Source: an uncultured Caryophanales bacterium (GTDB lineage Bacteria > Bacillota_I > Bacilli_A > RF39 > UBA660). Taken from it: a stretch of 42,307 nucleotides of DNA. Location: positions 1-42,307 of the forward strand of contig CAMZHD010000004.1 in assembly GCA_947306705.1 (NCBI GenBank). The letters run 5' to 3'. Below are positions 17,288 through 25,824 of this stretch, one piece after another. A program made the translations under genes and the position numbers. How positions within the stretch are numbered: position 1 is the stretch's first letter; every line of letters begins with the position of its first letter. The notes beneath the pieces are model-generated. The model saw nothing but the letters and a program-made list of their open reading frames with translations. It did not search any database and was not told the DNA's origin.

Positions 17288-17963
17288 ACTTCTTTATAAA
17301 TGCATCAATGATTTTTTTAGAATTATCATCAAAATCATAACTAATCTCAGGATGCCATTGTACTCCCAAATGAAAAGTTAAATCATCTCTCTCAATAGCT
17401 TCAATCGTTCCATCTTTAGAAAAAGCAACACTCTGATACAATGGATTCTCTAACACATGATAACGATGAAAACTATTCACTACAATTTCATCCTTTTCAA
17501 GTATCTTATCCAACAAAGAATCTTTTCGAGTTGCAACCACATGGGTTAATTCATCATCATTTTCTTGGAAATGGTTCATATCACTTTCAACTTTCTCTAC
17601 TTGAAATTTCTTTCCATAAGAACTCATCAATTGCATTCCTAAACAAATACCTAATGTTGGTATATCTCTTTCAACACATCTTTCTAATAAATATTGATCA
17701 TAAGGAGTAATCTTAAACCCTCCTGGAAAAACAACTCCATCTACTAGATTTAAATACTCTTCTATCTCTTCTTTTTCCTTCTTCGTTAATTCTGGAAAAT
17801 CAGGATAATGAGTATCGGCATAATCAAGAGGTTGTACTTGTACAATAGGAATAATAAAAGCTCCTGCTTTTTGAAAACATTGTCTAACTTTTTCTCCTAA
17901 ATATAAAATACATCTTCCATCTTCTAAATGACTATATTTTAAAGGAATCCCTATTCTTATCAT
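17247..17963 (-). CDS. Gamma-glutamyl-gamma-aminobutyrate hydrolase family (peptidase C26) class I glutamine amidotransferase
   Basis: DGVVFPGGFKITPYDQYLLE, TLGICLGMQLM (nucleophile Cys), HLGVQWHPE; start MIRIGIPL after AGGAGG. Confidence 0.92.
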   Translation of the reverse strand: MIRIGIPLKYSHLEDGRCILYLGEKVRQCFQKAGAFIIPIVQVQPLDYADTHYPDFPELTKKEKEEIEEYLNLVDGVVFPGGFKITPYDQYLLERCVERDIPTLGICLGMQLMSSYGKKFQVEKVESDMNHFQENDDELTHVVATRKDSLLDKILEKDEIVVNSFHRYHVLENPLYQSVAFSKDGTIEAIERDDLTFHLGVQWHPEISYDFDDNSKKIIDAFIKKCGEVRVKNNRESK

Positions 17964-17992
17964 ACAAATACCTCCTAAAAAAGTATAACAAA

Positions 17993-18021
17993 AAAAAGAA
18001 GAGATGACAAACATCTCTTCC
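17993..18021 (-). terminator. Terminator ending the TasA-like gene cluster
   Basis: GGAAGAGATGTTTGTCATCTCTTCTTTTTTTTG on the minus strand. Confidence 0.75.
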
Positions 18022-18027
18022 AACAAA

Positions 18028-19596
18028 TTATGGATATATTAAATAATAGGCAGAACTCCATCGATTAAGACAAACACAACCACTTGATGGACAAGAAACA
18101 CCAAATCCACTCTCACAACGGAAATTATCATTCATAGCTATTATATGTAACCATAATAAATAATTTGTACCCTCATTAGCAACATATTGAAAATCATCAA
18201 CAGTTAAATAAGAGGTAGTGCGATTCACATATATTTCAAATTGTCCTGTTGATGTATAATTCGATCCAGCACCTACTCTTGCCAATAAAGCATCCGCATA
18301 CATCCAGTAAGAAGTTTTCGCAAGAGTAACAATTGCATAATAAGTTGTATTTCCACTTACTTCTATAGATGCAGTTGCTCCATACGTAGCCGTAGTAGCA
18401 CTAGAGTTTGTATTCCATCCTTTAATGCTAAAATAGTTGCTAAAAGCTTGTCCATTTTTATTAGTTCCAGATAAATTATTAATTCCAGGAGCTGTAACAC
18501 TACATTTTCCATTGGCACCAGGAGTACAAGTTCTAGTAACATTAGAAGTATTCCAAGTTGCCTTATTATAATTAAAGTTTACCGTATATGGTTGCCTACA
18601 AATGTTATCACTTGCTAAACTATATCCTGTAGTACAAGCTGTTGCTGTACATACATTTGAAACTGTATTATTATTCCAAGATGGAGTAGCCCAAGAAGAA
18701 GTTCCAGAATAACCTTCACAATTTGTTGTGCAAGATGTAGTAGTACCAGCAGTACTTGTTTTTCCAGTAGCGCATACCTTACAAGCAATTTGTCCTTCTT
18801 CATCTTGATAAGTTCCTGCCGGACATAAAGTACAAGTATCAGATTCTGATAAACTATAAGATCCCTTTGGGCAATTACTGCGTCCGTGTGTTTCTATTGG
18901 ATCATAATTATAAGTTCCACCAGGGCAAGAACTTCCCGCTTCACATGGAACGCAATCACATGTACCAGCTGGTAAATAAGTACCTTCCTCACATACAACA
19001 CTACTACAAGCAGCTACATCTTCTTCCGTACCATCTGCTTGGATATAAACTACTTCAAACTGAATGGTTAATTCTTGATCTTCTGTTGGATAGACAGACT
19101 CATCGACTCCATCTTTATATAAGAACCGTACTAAGATTCTTTCAGAATCATTTACATCTAACCTTTGTCTAGGAGCAAGTTCTACTCCATTTATATAAGT
19201 CACAACGTACTCAAGATATTCTTGTTGCTCCGTAGTCAAAACAGGAAGAACATTAACAGAATCAATCATGGCATTGATAGTACCTTCATTCACAACATCT
19301 ACCGTAAATTCATAGAAATCTCCAGGATTTTCCAACTGTGCTGCAAAAGAAACAGAAGTTGGTGTCGTGATAGAAGCTTCTGTAGTAGCTGTGACACTTC
19401 CTGTAGTTACTTCCAAATTCTCAAAATGAATATCCCAACGAGCTTCTAACATTTTAGAAACACCATCAATACTCATAGTCGTTGTTAAAAAAGCATAACC
19501 TACTGTTAAACTTACAAGAGATAAGAATAAAAACATAAAAACAAAAGAACGTTTTGGATTATATCGAAACTTTCTTAAAAAACGTCTAAGTTTCAT
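18028..19596 (-). CDS. TasA/camelysin-like (SipW-dependent) protein fused to GCC2/ephrin-receptor-like Cys-rich repeats and a Listeria-Bacteroides-like repeat
   Basis: N-terminus NPKRSFVFMFLFLSLVSLTVGYAFLTTTMSIDGVSKMLEARWDIHFENL...LENPGDFYEFTVDVVNEGTI; Cys-rich CPKGSYSLSESDTCTLCPAGTYQDEEGQIACKVCATGKTS. Confidence 0.83.
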   Translation of the reverse strand: MKLRRFLRKFRYNPKRSFVFMFLFLSLVSLTVGYAFLTTTMSIDGVSKMLEARWDIHFENLEVTTGSVTATTEASITTPTSVSFAAQLENPGDFYEFTVDVVNEGTINAMIDSVNVLPVLTTEQQEYLEYVVTYINGVELAPRQRLDVNDSERILVRFLYKDGVDESVYPTEDQELTIQFEVVYIQADGTEEDVAACSSVVCEEGTYLPAGTCDCVPCEAGSSCPGGTYNYDPIETHGRSNCPKGSYSLSESDTCTLCPAGTYQDEEGQIACKVCATGKTSTAGTTTSCTTNCEGYSGTSSWATPSWNNNTVSNVCTATACTTGYSLASDNICRQPYTVNFNYNKATWNTSNVTRTCTPGANGKCSVTAPGINNLSGTNKNGQAFSNYFSIKGWNTNSSATTATYGATASIEVSGNTTYYAIVTLAKTSYWMYADALLARVGAGSNYTSTGQFEIYVNRTTSYLTVDDFQYVANEGTNYLLWLHIIAMNDNFRCESGFGVSCPSSGCVCLNRWSSAYYLIYP

Positions 19597-19651
19597 TTTA
19601 TCACTCCTCTACCATATAATTCATTATATCAAAAATCATAAATATAAAACA

Positions 19652-19677
19652 ACAAAAAAAGCATTAAAAATGCTTTT
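19652..19677 (-). terminator. Hairpin/terminator between TasA-like genes
   Basis: AAAAAGCATTTTTAATGCTTTTTTTG on the minus strand. Confidence 0.7.
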
Positions 19678-19699
19678 TATAGAATAGTCAAAATTAAGA

Positions 19700-20941
19700 C
19701 TAGTCTTTTTCTAAATATAACCTAAACGCTGGTGCAATTCCGACATTGTTTTCTGTTCCAGATAGACCAATTGAATCACCTGTATTGGAAACTTCTCTAT
19801 ACCACCACATATTATTTCCTTCAGCAACTCTAGTCCAATAAGCTGTATCTGTTCCATTATATTGTTTGATACGATCTGCATTGGTATTATGAGTTTGATA
19901 ATAATCTAAAGTAGCAGTAGAACTAGCAGCTGTATCATATTCATAAGAAAGTCCCAATTCTTTCAAGGATAATAAGAATAATTTATTAGTTGTAGTATAA
20001 TTTTCTGCTCCTGTATTTGATCCATGCCCAGAAACAACTGTTGTGTTCGCAATCACACTTTGCAAATCACTTGGAAGAGCATTATAAATCGTACTATCAA
20101 GATAAGATGAATTTAAGGTATTTGGCCATCCTCCTATATTCAAAGGATTATCAGATAATTGTTGAATAGTAATAATATCAGCAAATTCAAAAACAACTTC
20201 ACACGCAGTTTTTGATTCTAATTCACAATTAGTAGTAGAAGTATTAACAATTCGTAGCGTATGAGTACCAAAATCACCCATATCTATTTCTTTTGTCTCT
20301 CCAACTTGAAGTATATCATAGTAATTAACAATATCATCCCAACTCATATTTGAGAAATTACGATGTTCTATTTCTTCTCCTCTTCCCTGAACATAATCTA
20401 TCGAAATGGAACAAGAAAAATTAACATCTTCTAAAGGATATACAGATTCATCATTACGAATTCTATATTGAAAACGAACTAATAGTGTTTCTTGATCCCC
20501 TGCATTTAATGTATCTCCTTCTTGAATATTTACTTCATCTAAATAAGTAACATAATATTGAAAGTATTCTTCCTGTTCTGCAGTCAACTCAGGAAGGATG
20601 TGAATCTGCTCAACATGAGCATCAATGGTTCCTGCATTTACTACATCTACTGTAAATTCATAGCAATCTCCAGGATTTTCTAATTGAGCTCCGAAAGTGA
20701 TAGAAGTCGGAGTTGAAATCGTTGCAGGAGTTGTTTCGGGTACATTATCTGGCACAACTAAATTATCAAAATGAATATCCCAACGCGCTTCCATCATTTT
20801 AGAAACACCATCAATACTCATAGTCGTTGATAAAAAGGCATAACCAACGGTTAAACTAACAAGAGATAAAAACAAAAACATAAACATAAAAGAACGTTTT
20901 GGATTATATTTCATTTTTCTTAAAAAATATTTTAGTTTCAT
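19700..20941 (-). CDS. TasA/camelysin-like protein with a DUF6273-like C-terminal domain
   Basis: N-terminal 75 aa nearly identical to the 522-aa paralog; C-terminus WWYREVSNTGDSIGLSGTENNVGIAPAFRLYL. Confidence 0.8.
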   Translation of the reverse strand: MKLKYFLRKMKYNPKRSFMFMFLFLSLVSLTVGYAFLSTTMSIDGVSKMMEARWDIHFDNLVVPDNVPETTPATISTPTSITFGAQLENPGDCYEFTVDVVNAGTIDAHVEQIHILPELTAEQEEYFQYYVTYLDEVNIQEGDTLNAGDQETLLVRFQYRIRNDESVYPLEDVNFSCSISIDYVQGRGEEIEHRNFSNMSWDDIVNYYDILQVGETKEIDMGDFGTHTLRIVNTSTTNCELESKTACEVVFEFADIITIQQLSDNPLNIGGWPNTLNSSYLDSTIYNALPSDLQSVIANTTVVSGHGSNTGAENYTTTNKLFLLSLKELGLSYEYDTAASSTATLDYYQTHNTNADRIKQYNGTDTAYWTRVAEGNNMWWYREVSNTGDSIGLSGTENNVGIAPAFRLYLEKD

Positions 20942-20960
20942 TCTATCCCTCCTTATAAGA

Positions 20961-20985
20961 ATAAAAAGCATCTAAAGGATGCTTC
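20961..20985 (-). terminator. Hairpin/terminator downstream of the 248-aa gene
   Basis: GTAAGAAGCATCCTTTAGATGCTTTTTATTC on the minus strand. Confidence 0.65.
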
Positions 20986-21732
20986 TTACAATATTTCTAT
21001 ATCATCGTCTGCTTTAAGAATCTTCTTTGGTAAATCTGTAAATACAGCAGTTACATCTTCTAACACTTTAATAATTTGTGGAGTATCTGTATCGTGTTGT
21101 ACTTCTATTTGTTGTGTATATTGTAAATCCTCTTCGACTTGTTGTTCTTGTTGTTGAACTTGTTGTTCTTGTTCTTTTTTACGAACAGGAGATACTTTAT
21201 AACTCTTTTGATTTGATAATTTAACAATTGTTGTTTTATCAATAGATTCTAACATTTCAGAATCAATATCTTTTTCACGTTTTCTTTGAATCTTTAAATT
21301 ATTTAATTCAATTTCTACAGGAGAAACTACATCTGGTTGTACCTTCTCAATATAGATATAAGCTACTTTGTCATCTAATAATACAAAGGAGCAAGATTCT
21401 ACTTGTTTTAAATAACAAATTGGTTTACGAATTTCTAATTGTGCATCTACTAAATCATCAATACTAGATAATTCAATAATACTTCTTCCTGTCATATCAG
21501 GAACAGTACTACTCTTAACCAATACAGAATCAAATGTGTTTAAAATATCTTTAATATTTCTTTCATAAGCATTTCCTGTTTGGCGGAACATAAAACGAAT
21601 TCCAACAAGTAAAGACACAATGGCAGCTGTAAACAATAATATGCAATACTTACTATAAACACCTGTTCTCATAGAAAAACCTGCTATTCCTAACAACAAA
21701 GCAATTCCTAAAAAGAGAAAGCCTTTTTTCAT
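20986..21732 (-). CDS. Two-TM protein with a DUF5305-like soluble domain and a Gln/Glu-rich tract
   Basis: IELSSIDDLVDAQLEIRKPICYLKQVESCSFVLLDDKVAYIYIEK; KKEQEQQVQQQEQQVEEDLQYTQQIEVQ; adjacent to sipW-like. Confidence 0.6.
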   Translation of the reverse strand: MKKGFLFLGIALLLGIAGFSMRTGVYSKYCILLFTAAIVSLLVGIRFMFRQTGNAYERNIKDILNTFDSVLVKSSTVPDMTGRSIIELSSIDDLVDAQLEIRKPICYLKQVESCSFVLLDDKVAYIYIEKVQPDVVSPVEIELNNLKIQRKREKDIDSEMLESIDKTTIVKLSNQKSYKVSPVRKKEQEQQVQQQEQQVEEDLQYTQQIEVQHDTDTPQIIKVLEDVTAVFTDLPKKILKADDDIEIL

Positions 21733-21743
21733 AGTATCATCTC

Positions 21744-22895
21744 CTATTTTCTACTATTAAAGTATTCCGACAACCATACCGTTGGGTAGGCAATGTAAGG
21801 AATACGTATTTTTACAATTCCTTGTACTTGGCTCTGTTTTACTTCTGCAGGATCTGCTGCATTATTTGCATCTCCCTTTGTTACATAGTAAACAGTACCT
21901 TTTTCATCATGAACTTCTATAACTCTATGGACAATAACTTTCTTACCTTTCTTATAAGCAATAACGTCCCCTTTCTTCAAAGGTTCCTCATGTACTTTCT
22001 TTAAGATAAGAGCATCACCCTTATTAATTTTAGGTTTCATAGAATCAGATCCTACCCCAATCATATAATGAGGGAAGAATCCAGATATCAAAGCAGCTAA
22101 TATAATAACAATTGCTGCAAGTGGGATATCCCAAATACTAAAGTTTTCTTTACTAAAGATGTATTGTGGTTGTTCTAGATGTTCATCAATAATGGTAAAG
22201 GCTGCAATATAAATCAATGATGGTAAAGCAATAAATACCATAGAATGTAGATAATCTCCAATATCTGGTACAATTGGTACCAAGAATATATAAATATCAA
22301 CAATCAAACGATAGAACAAAGGAACACGATATCCAATGTTATAGCATAAATAACTAAGAACAGCATTTTTAATCGTAATTGGTAACAATACGGTAGCAAA
22401 CTGTCCAAATAATAAAGATACATCTTGTACTTGTAAAGTACGAATACTAATAGCAATTTCAAATACTGTTAATAAAACGGTATATAAAACTGCAATATAT
22501 TTTTTATCTCTATTTGCCCATAATACAACATAGCGGAATATTTCAGTCAATATAATAACAATAATTGGGGCAACTATATTATCTAATAATGTTAAGAAAC
22601 TTCTAGAATAAGCATTCTTTAGGAAACCAACAACAAATCCTAGACCATACATAATGACAAAAGCTAGTCCTATGTAAAAGATGGTTACCCTAAAAATATT
22701 CTTACTCATATAAGTAGACTTATATTTTCGAATACCTAGTAACCAGATTGCTAAAGATACCATAATCAATAAGAAAGATGCATTAATAATTTCAGAACAT
22801 TTCATGAAATTTTGGAATAATACGACTTTATATAAAATGATATATAGTATGAATATAGCAAATATAGAAATATTTTTAATCATTCTTTTTGACAT
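21744..22895 (-). CDS. sipW: Signal peptidase I, ER-type (SipW-like, S26B), with a large multi-TM N-terminal extension
   Basis: GSDSMKPKINKGDALILKK (Ser), KVIVHRVIEV (His instead of Lys), VTKGDANNAADP; several predicted TM segments precede the catalytic domain. Confidence 0.9.
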   Translation of the reverse strand: MSKRMIKNISIFAIFILYIILYKVVLFQNFMKCSEIINASFLLIMVSLAIWLLGIRKYKSTYMSKNIFRVTIFYIGLAFVIMYGLGFVVGFLKNAYSRSFLTLLDNIVAPIIVIILTEIFRYVVLWANRDKKYIAVLYTVLLTVFEIAISIRTLQVQDVSLLFGQFATVLLPITIKNAVLSYLCYNIGYRVPLFYRLIVDIYIFLVPIVPDIGDYLHSMVFIALPSLIYIAAFTIIDEHLEQPQYIFSKENFSIWDIPLAAIVIILAALISGFFPHYMIGVGSDSMKPKINKGDALILKKVHEEPLKKGDVIAYKKGKKVIVHRVIEVHDEKGTVYYVTKGDANNAADPAEVKQSQVQGIVKIRIPYIAYPTVWLSEYFNSRK

Positions 22896-22953
22896 AACAA
22901 TCCCTCTATATTCCTTTATACCTTTATACATCTACTAAGTTAGTAGACATATA

Positions 22954-22994
22954 AAATTATAAAGGAGACTACCAAAAGGTAGTCCTTTATAATT
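22954..22994 (-). terminator. Long intergenic hairpin between the tasA-like and sipW-like genes (attenuator/stability element)
   Basis: AAATTATAAAGGACTACC-TTTT-GGTAGTCTCCTTTATAATTT on the minus strand. Confidence 0.6.
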
Positions 22995-23000
22995 TATTTA

Positions 23001-23537
23001 TTAAGCTTGTTCGTAGTTCATTGAAGCTGTTAAAGTTAAGTTTTGTGCAGATGTAGGTAATTGACTTTGACTAATGCTTCTATCGAATTCAACTCTAACT
23101 TTGAAGTTTTTAGATGCACCAGCAGCAATTGTTTCACCTACAACAATAGCAGTTCCATCAGTGTGAGTAAATGTATAGTTAACATAAACATCTTGTGCAG
23201 TACTTACTCCTGAAATAGTTGGTAAAGCACTTAACTTAGCAGGTACACTACCAGCGTTAGTAACGTCAACTGTAAATTCATAGAAATCACCAGGGTTATT
23301 AAGATTTACAGCATAATTAAGTGTAAGATTATTACTTGCTGGATTTGGAGCAGTTGTAGCAGTTACACTTCCTGTTGTAACTTGTACATTAGCAAAATGT
23401 ACATCCCAAGAAGCAACGTTGATTCTAGAAGTACCATTAATATTAAGTGTTTGACTTAATACAGAATATCCTACAGTAACTCCGATCAATAATAATAACA
23501 ATACAATTACACTAACACTTCTCTTTACTTGTTTCAT
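23001..23537 (-). CDS. TasA/camelysin-like secreted matrix protein
   Basis: MKQVKRSVSVIVLLLLLIGVTVGYSVLSQTLNINGTSRINVASWDVHFANVQVTTGSVTATT...NNPGDFYEFTVDVTNAGSVPAKLSALP; next to an ER-type signal peptidase gene. Confidence 0.88.
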   Translation of the reverse strand: MKQVKRSVSVIVLLLLLIGVTVGYSVLSQTLNINGTSRINVASWDVHFANVQVTTGSVTATTAPNPASNNLTLNYAVNLNNPGDFYEFTVDVTNAGSVPAKLSALPTISGVSTAQDVYVNYTFTHTDGTAIVVGETIAAGASKNFKVRVEFDRSISQSQLPTSAQNLTLTASMNYEQA

Positions 23538-23680
23538 CAAAATTCTCCTTCCATTTATCTTATAAATCAATTATAGAGGACAAATTCAATTATATGCAAT
23601 AAATCTGTCAATATTTTTTTGTACTTTACACGTCAATTAGTCAATTGTTAGGTAAAATAATTGTAAATATGTTTTAAAAC

Positions 23681-23706
23681 AAAAAAAAGAATTCTAAAAT
23701 TGAATT
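23681..23706 (-). terminator. Terminator overlapping the glyS stop codon
   Basis: AGAATTCAATTTTAGAATTCTTTTTTTT on the minus strand; the TAG stop is inside the hairpin. Confidence 0.75.
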
Positions 23707-25064
23707 CTTTCTTGAATATAAGGAATAACTTCCTCTACTTTTAATGTAATTTGTTCCATTGTATCTCGATCTCTTACAGTAACGGTTCCATTGTTCATTG
23801 TTTCATCATCTACTGTAATACACCAAGGAGTACCAACTGCATCACTTCTACGATATCTTTTTCCAATAGAACCTGACTCATCATAAGAAGTCATAAAGTG
23901 TTTAGATAATTCATTGTAAAGTTCAATTGCTTTTTCACTATGATATTTCTTTACCAAAGGAAGTACACATACTTTATAAGGAGCTAAGTAAGGAATAAAC
24001 TTCATTACTTCTCTTGTTTCTCCATCTTCCAACGTCTCTTCACAATAACTATTATCTAGAATTGCAAGAACTAATCTGTCACAACCTACAGTAGATTCTA
24101 TAATATAAGGAATAAACTTTTCATTCGTTTCTGGATCTAAATATTCTTGAGAAACTCCAGAGAACTCTTGATGACGAGTTAAATCAAAGTTTGTACGGTT
24201 ATGAGTACCATTGATTTCTCCCCATCCAAAGTTAAAGTTATATTCAATATCACAAGCTTCTTTTGCATAATGAGCTAATTTCTCATGATCATGATATCTT
24301 AGTTTTTCTTCAGGAATTCCTAAATCCATAAAGTATTTCTTTGCATATTCTTTAAAATAAGCATATAAATCACTATCGGTTCCTTCCTTACAGAAAGTTT
24401 GATATTCCATTTGTTCAAATTCAATCGTACGGAATGTAAAGTTACCTGGAGTAATCTCATTACGAAAGGCTTTTCCAATTTGTCCAATACTAAATGGTAA
24501 TTTTGCACGCATCGTTCTTTGAACATTTAAGAAGTTAACATACTCTCCTTGTGCATTCTCTGGTCTTAAATAAACCTTGTTCTTTCCATCTTCTACGACT
24601 CCTCTATGAGTTTCAAACATCAAATTGAATTGACGAATATCTGTATAATCACTTTTCCCACATTTTGGACAAGGTACTTTCTTTTCACGGATATAAGCCA
24701 TCATTTCATCTTGTGTCATTCCATCTGCATGAGCTTCTGGGTCATAATCATCGATTAAGTTATCCACACGATGACGACTCTTACAATGTTTACAATCAAT
24801 AAGTGGATCAGAGAAGCTTCCTACATGTCCACTAGCTTCCCATACTCTTGGATGCATCAAGATAGCAGCATCTACTTCATATGCATTAGGTCTTTCTTGA
24901 ACAAATCTTTTTCTCCATGTATCTTTTACTGCATTTTTAATTCTACTTCCTAAAGGACCATAATCCCAAGTATTTGCAAGACCTCCATAAATCTCACTTC
25001 CTTGGAATATAAATCCATATTGCTTACAATAATTGACTAGTTTTTCCATCGTTAGTTTTTCCAT
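23694..25064 (-). CDS. glyS: Glycyl-tRNA synthetase (single-chain, class II)
   Basis: YCKQYGFIFQGSEIYGGLANTWDYGPLGSRIKNAVKDTWRK; LEEVIPYIQERIQF-like C-terminus; GGAGG 5' of the ATG. Confidence 0.97.
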   Translation of the reverse strand: MEKLTMEKLVNYCKQYGFIFQGSEIYGGLANTWDYGPLGSRIKNAVKDTWRKRFVQERPNAYEVDAAILMHPRVWEASGHVGSFSDPLIDCKHCKSRHRVDNLIDDYDPEAHADGMTQDEMMAYIREKKVPCPKCGKSDYTDIRQFNLMFETHRGVVEDGKNKVYLRPENAQGEYVNFLNVQRTMRAKLPFSIGQIGKAFRNEITPGNFTFRTIEFEQMEYQTFCKEGTDSDLYAYFKEYAKKYFMDLGIPEEKLRYHDHEKLAHYAKEACDIEYNFNFGWGEINGTHNRTNFDLTRHQEFSGVSQEYLDPETNEKFIPYIIESTVGCDRLVLAILDNSYCEETLEDGETREVMKFIPYLAPYKVCVLPLVKKYHSEKAIELYNELSKHFMTSYDESGSIGKRYRRSDAVGTPWCITVDDETMNNGTVTVRDRDTMEQITLKVEEVIPYIQERIQF

Positions 25065-25377
25065 TTTCTTTTTCCTCCAATTTTCCTAATAATTCCATAA
25101 AATCTCCTGATATAGTCATCTCTTCTAAAGGAGACTTCGTAATTCTACCTTCTTGATAAGAATAATCTAATTTTCGTAGAATAGAATCAAAGACACTATT
25201 TTTATTATATAAATAGATATCTTTTTTATCTAAAATACCTTGAAATAAATCATTCATACTCCCCAGTCCACCCGGTAAAATCAAAACCGTATCTGCTTCA
25301 TCATAATCTACTTGTGGATAAGATGATACCATCTTTTTTTCTAATGATTCTTCTTCTCCCGACACATATAAATTCAT
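25024..25377 (-). CDS. Short LOG-family-like protein (C-terminal half only)
   Basis: EADTVLILPGGLGSMNDLFQGILDKKDIYLYNKNSVFDSILRKLDYSYQEGRI resembles the PGGxGTxxE core; the N-terminal Rossmann half is absent; overlaps the glyS start. Confidence 0.6.
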   Translation of the reverse strand: MNLYVSGEEESLEKKMVSSYPQVDYDEADTVLILPGGLGSMNDLFQGILDKKDIYLYNKNSVFDSILRKLDYSYQEGRITKSPLEEMTISGDFMELLGKLEEKENGKTNDGKTSQLL

Positions 25378-25392
25378 AAACATCCTCCTATA

Positions 25393-25516
25393 ACAAAAAA
25401 ACTTCTAGAATATCGTAAGGACGAAGATTACTCCGCGGTTCCACCTTACTTATTCTAGAAGAATCAGCTCTTATCTATACTGCTCTGGGTTTTCCACACC
25501 CGTCATCACACCTATG
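25393..25516 (-). promoter_or_regulatory. Compact Gly-type T-box leader
   Basis: AAGGTGGAACCGCGG core (UGGA complements a U73 discriminator, as in tRNA-Gly); terminator CTTCTAGAATA...TATTCTAGAAGTTTTTTT; only ~70 nt between the predicted start and the T-box core. Confidence 0.82.
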
Positions 25517-25521
25517 CATTC

Positions 25522-25549
25522 ATTATATCGTACCAAAAAAAATTGTCAA
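25522..25549 (-). promoter_or_regulatory. Promoter of the Gly T-box operon
   Basis: TTGACA-N16-TATAAT on the minus strand. Confidence 0.8.
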
Positions 25550-25572
25550 GTTTTAAGCTGACAATTTTTTAG
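25535..25572 (-). terminator. Terminator of the 86-aa gene, overlapping the -35 of the next promoter
   Basis: AAAAAATTGTCAGCTTAAAACTTGACAATTTTTTTT on the minus strand. Confidence 0.65.
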
Positions 25573-25813
25573 AATACTTTGCTACTATTTTATGTTTGGC
25601 ATTTTTAACAACTCTAGTTTGTACTTTCTCTTCCAAAGCTGATAAAGCTTGATAGCCAGAATAAATGACATAAATATCTCCTACTAAAAATAAATAACGA
25701 ATAATAGAGGTATCTAATTTAAATAATAAACTAAATACAAATACGCCTACAAAACATAGAATAACTTCTACTATATCTAAAATGATTAGAGTCTTTTTTT
25801 GTTTATCTTTCAT
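25553..25813 (-). CDS. Small two-TM membrane protein (86 aa)
   Basis: Hydrophobic segments VEVILCFVGVFVFSLLF and YLFLVGDIYVIYSGYQAL; complete ORF. Confidence 0.65.
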   Translation of the reverse strand: MKDKQKKTLIILDIVEVILCFVGVFVFSLLFKLDTSIIRYLFLVGDIYVIYSGYQALSALEEKVQTRVVKNAKHKIVAKYSKKLSA

Positions 25814-25824
25814 ATACTTTCCCC

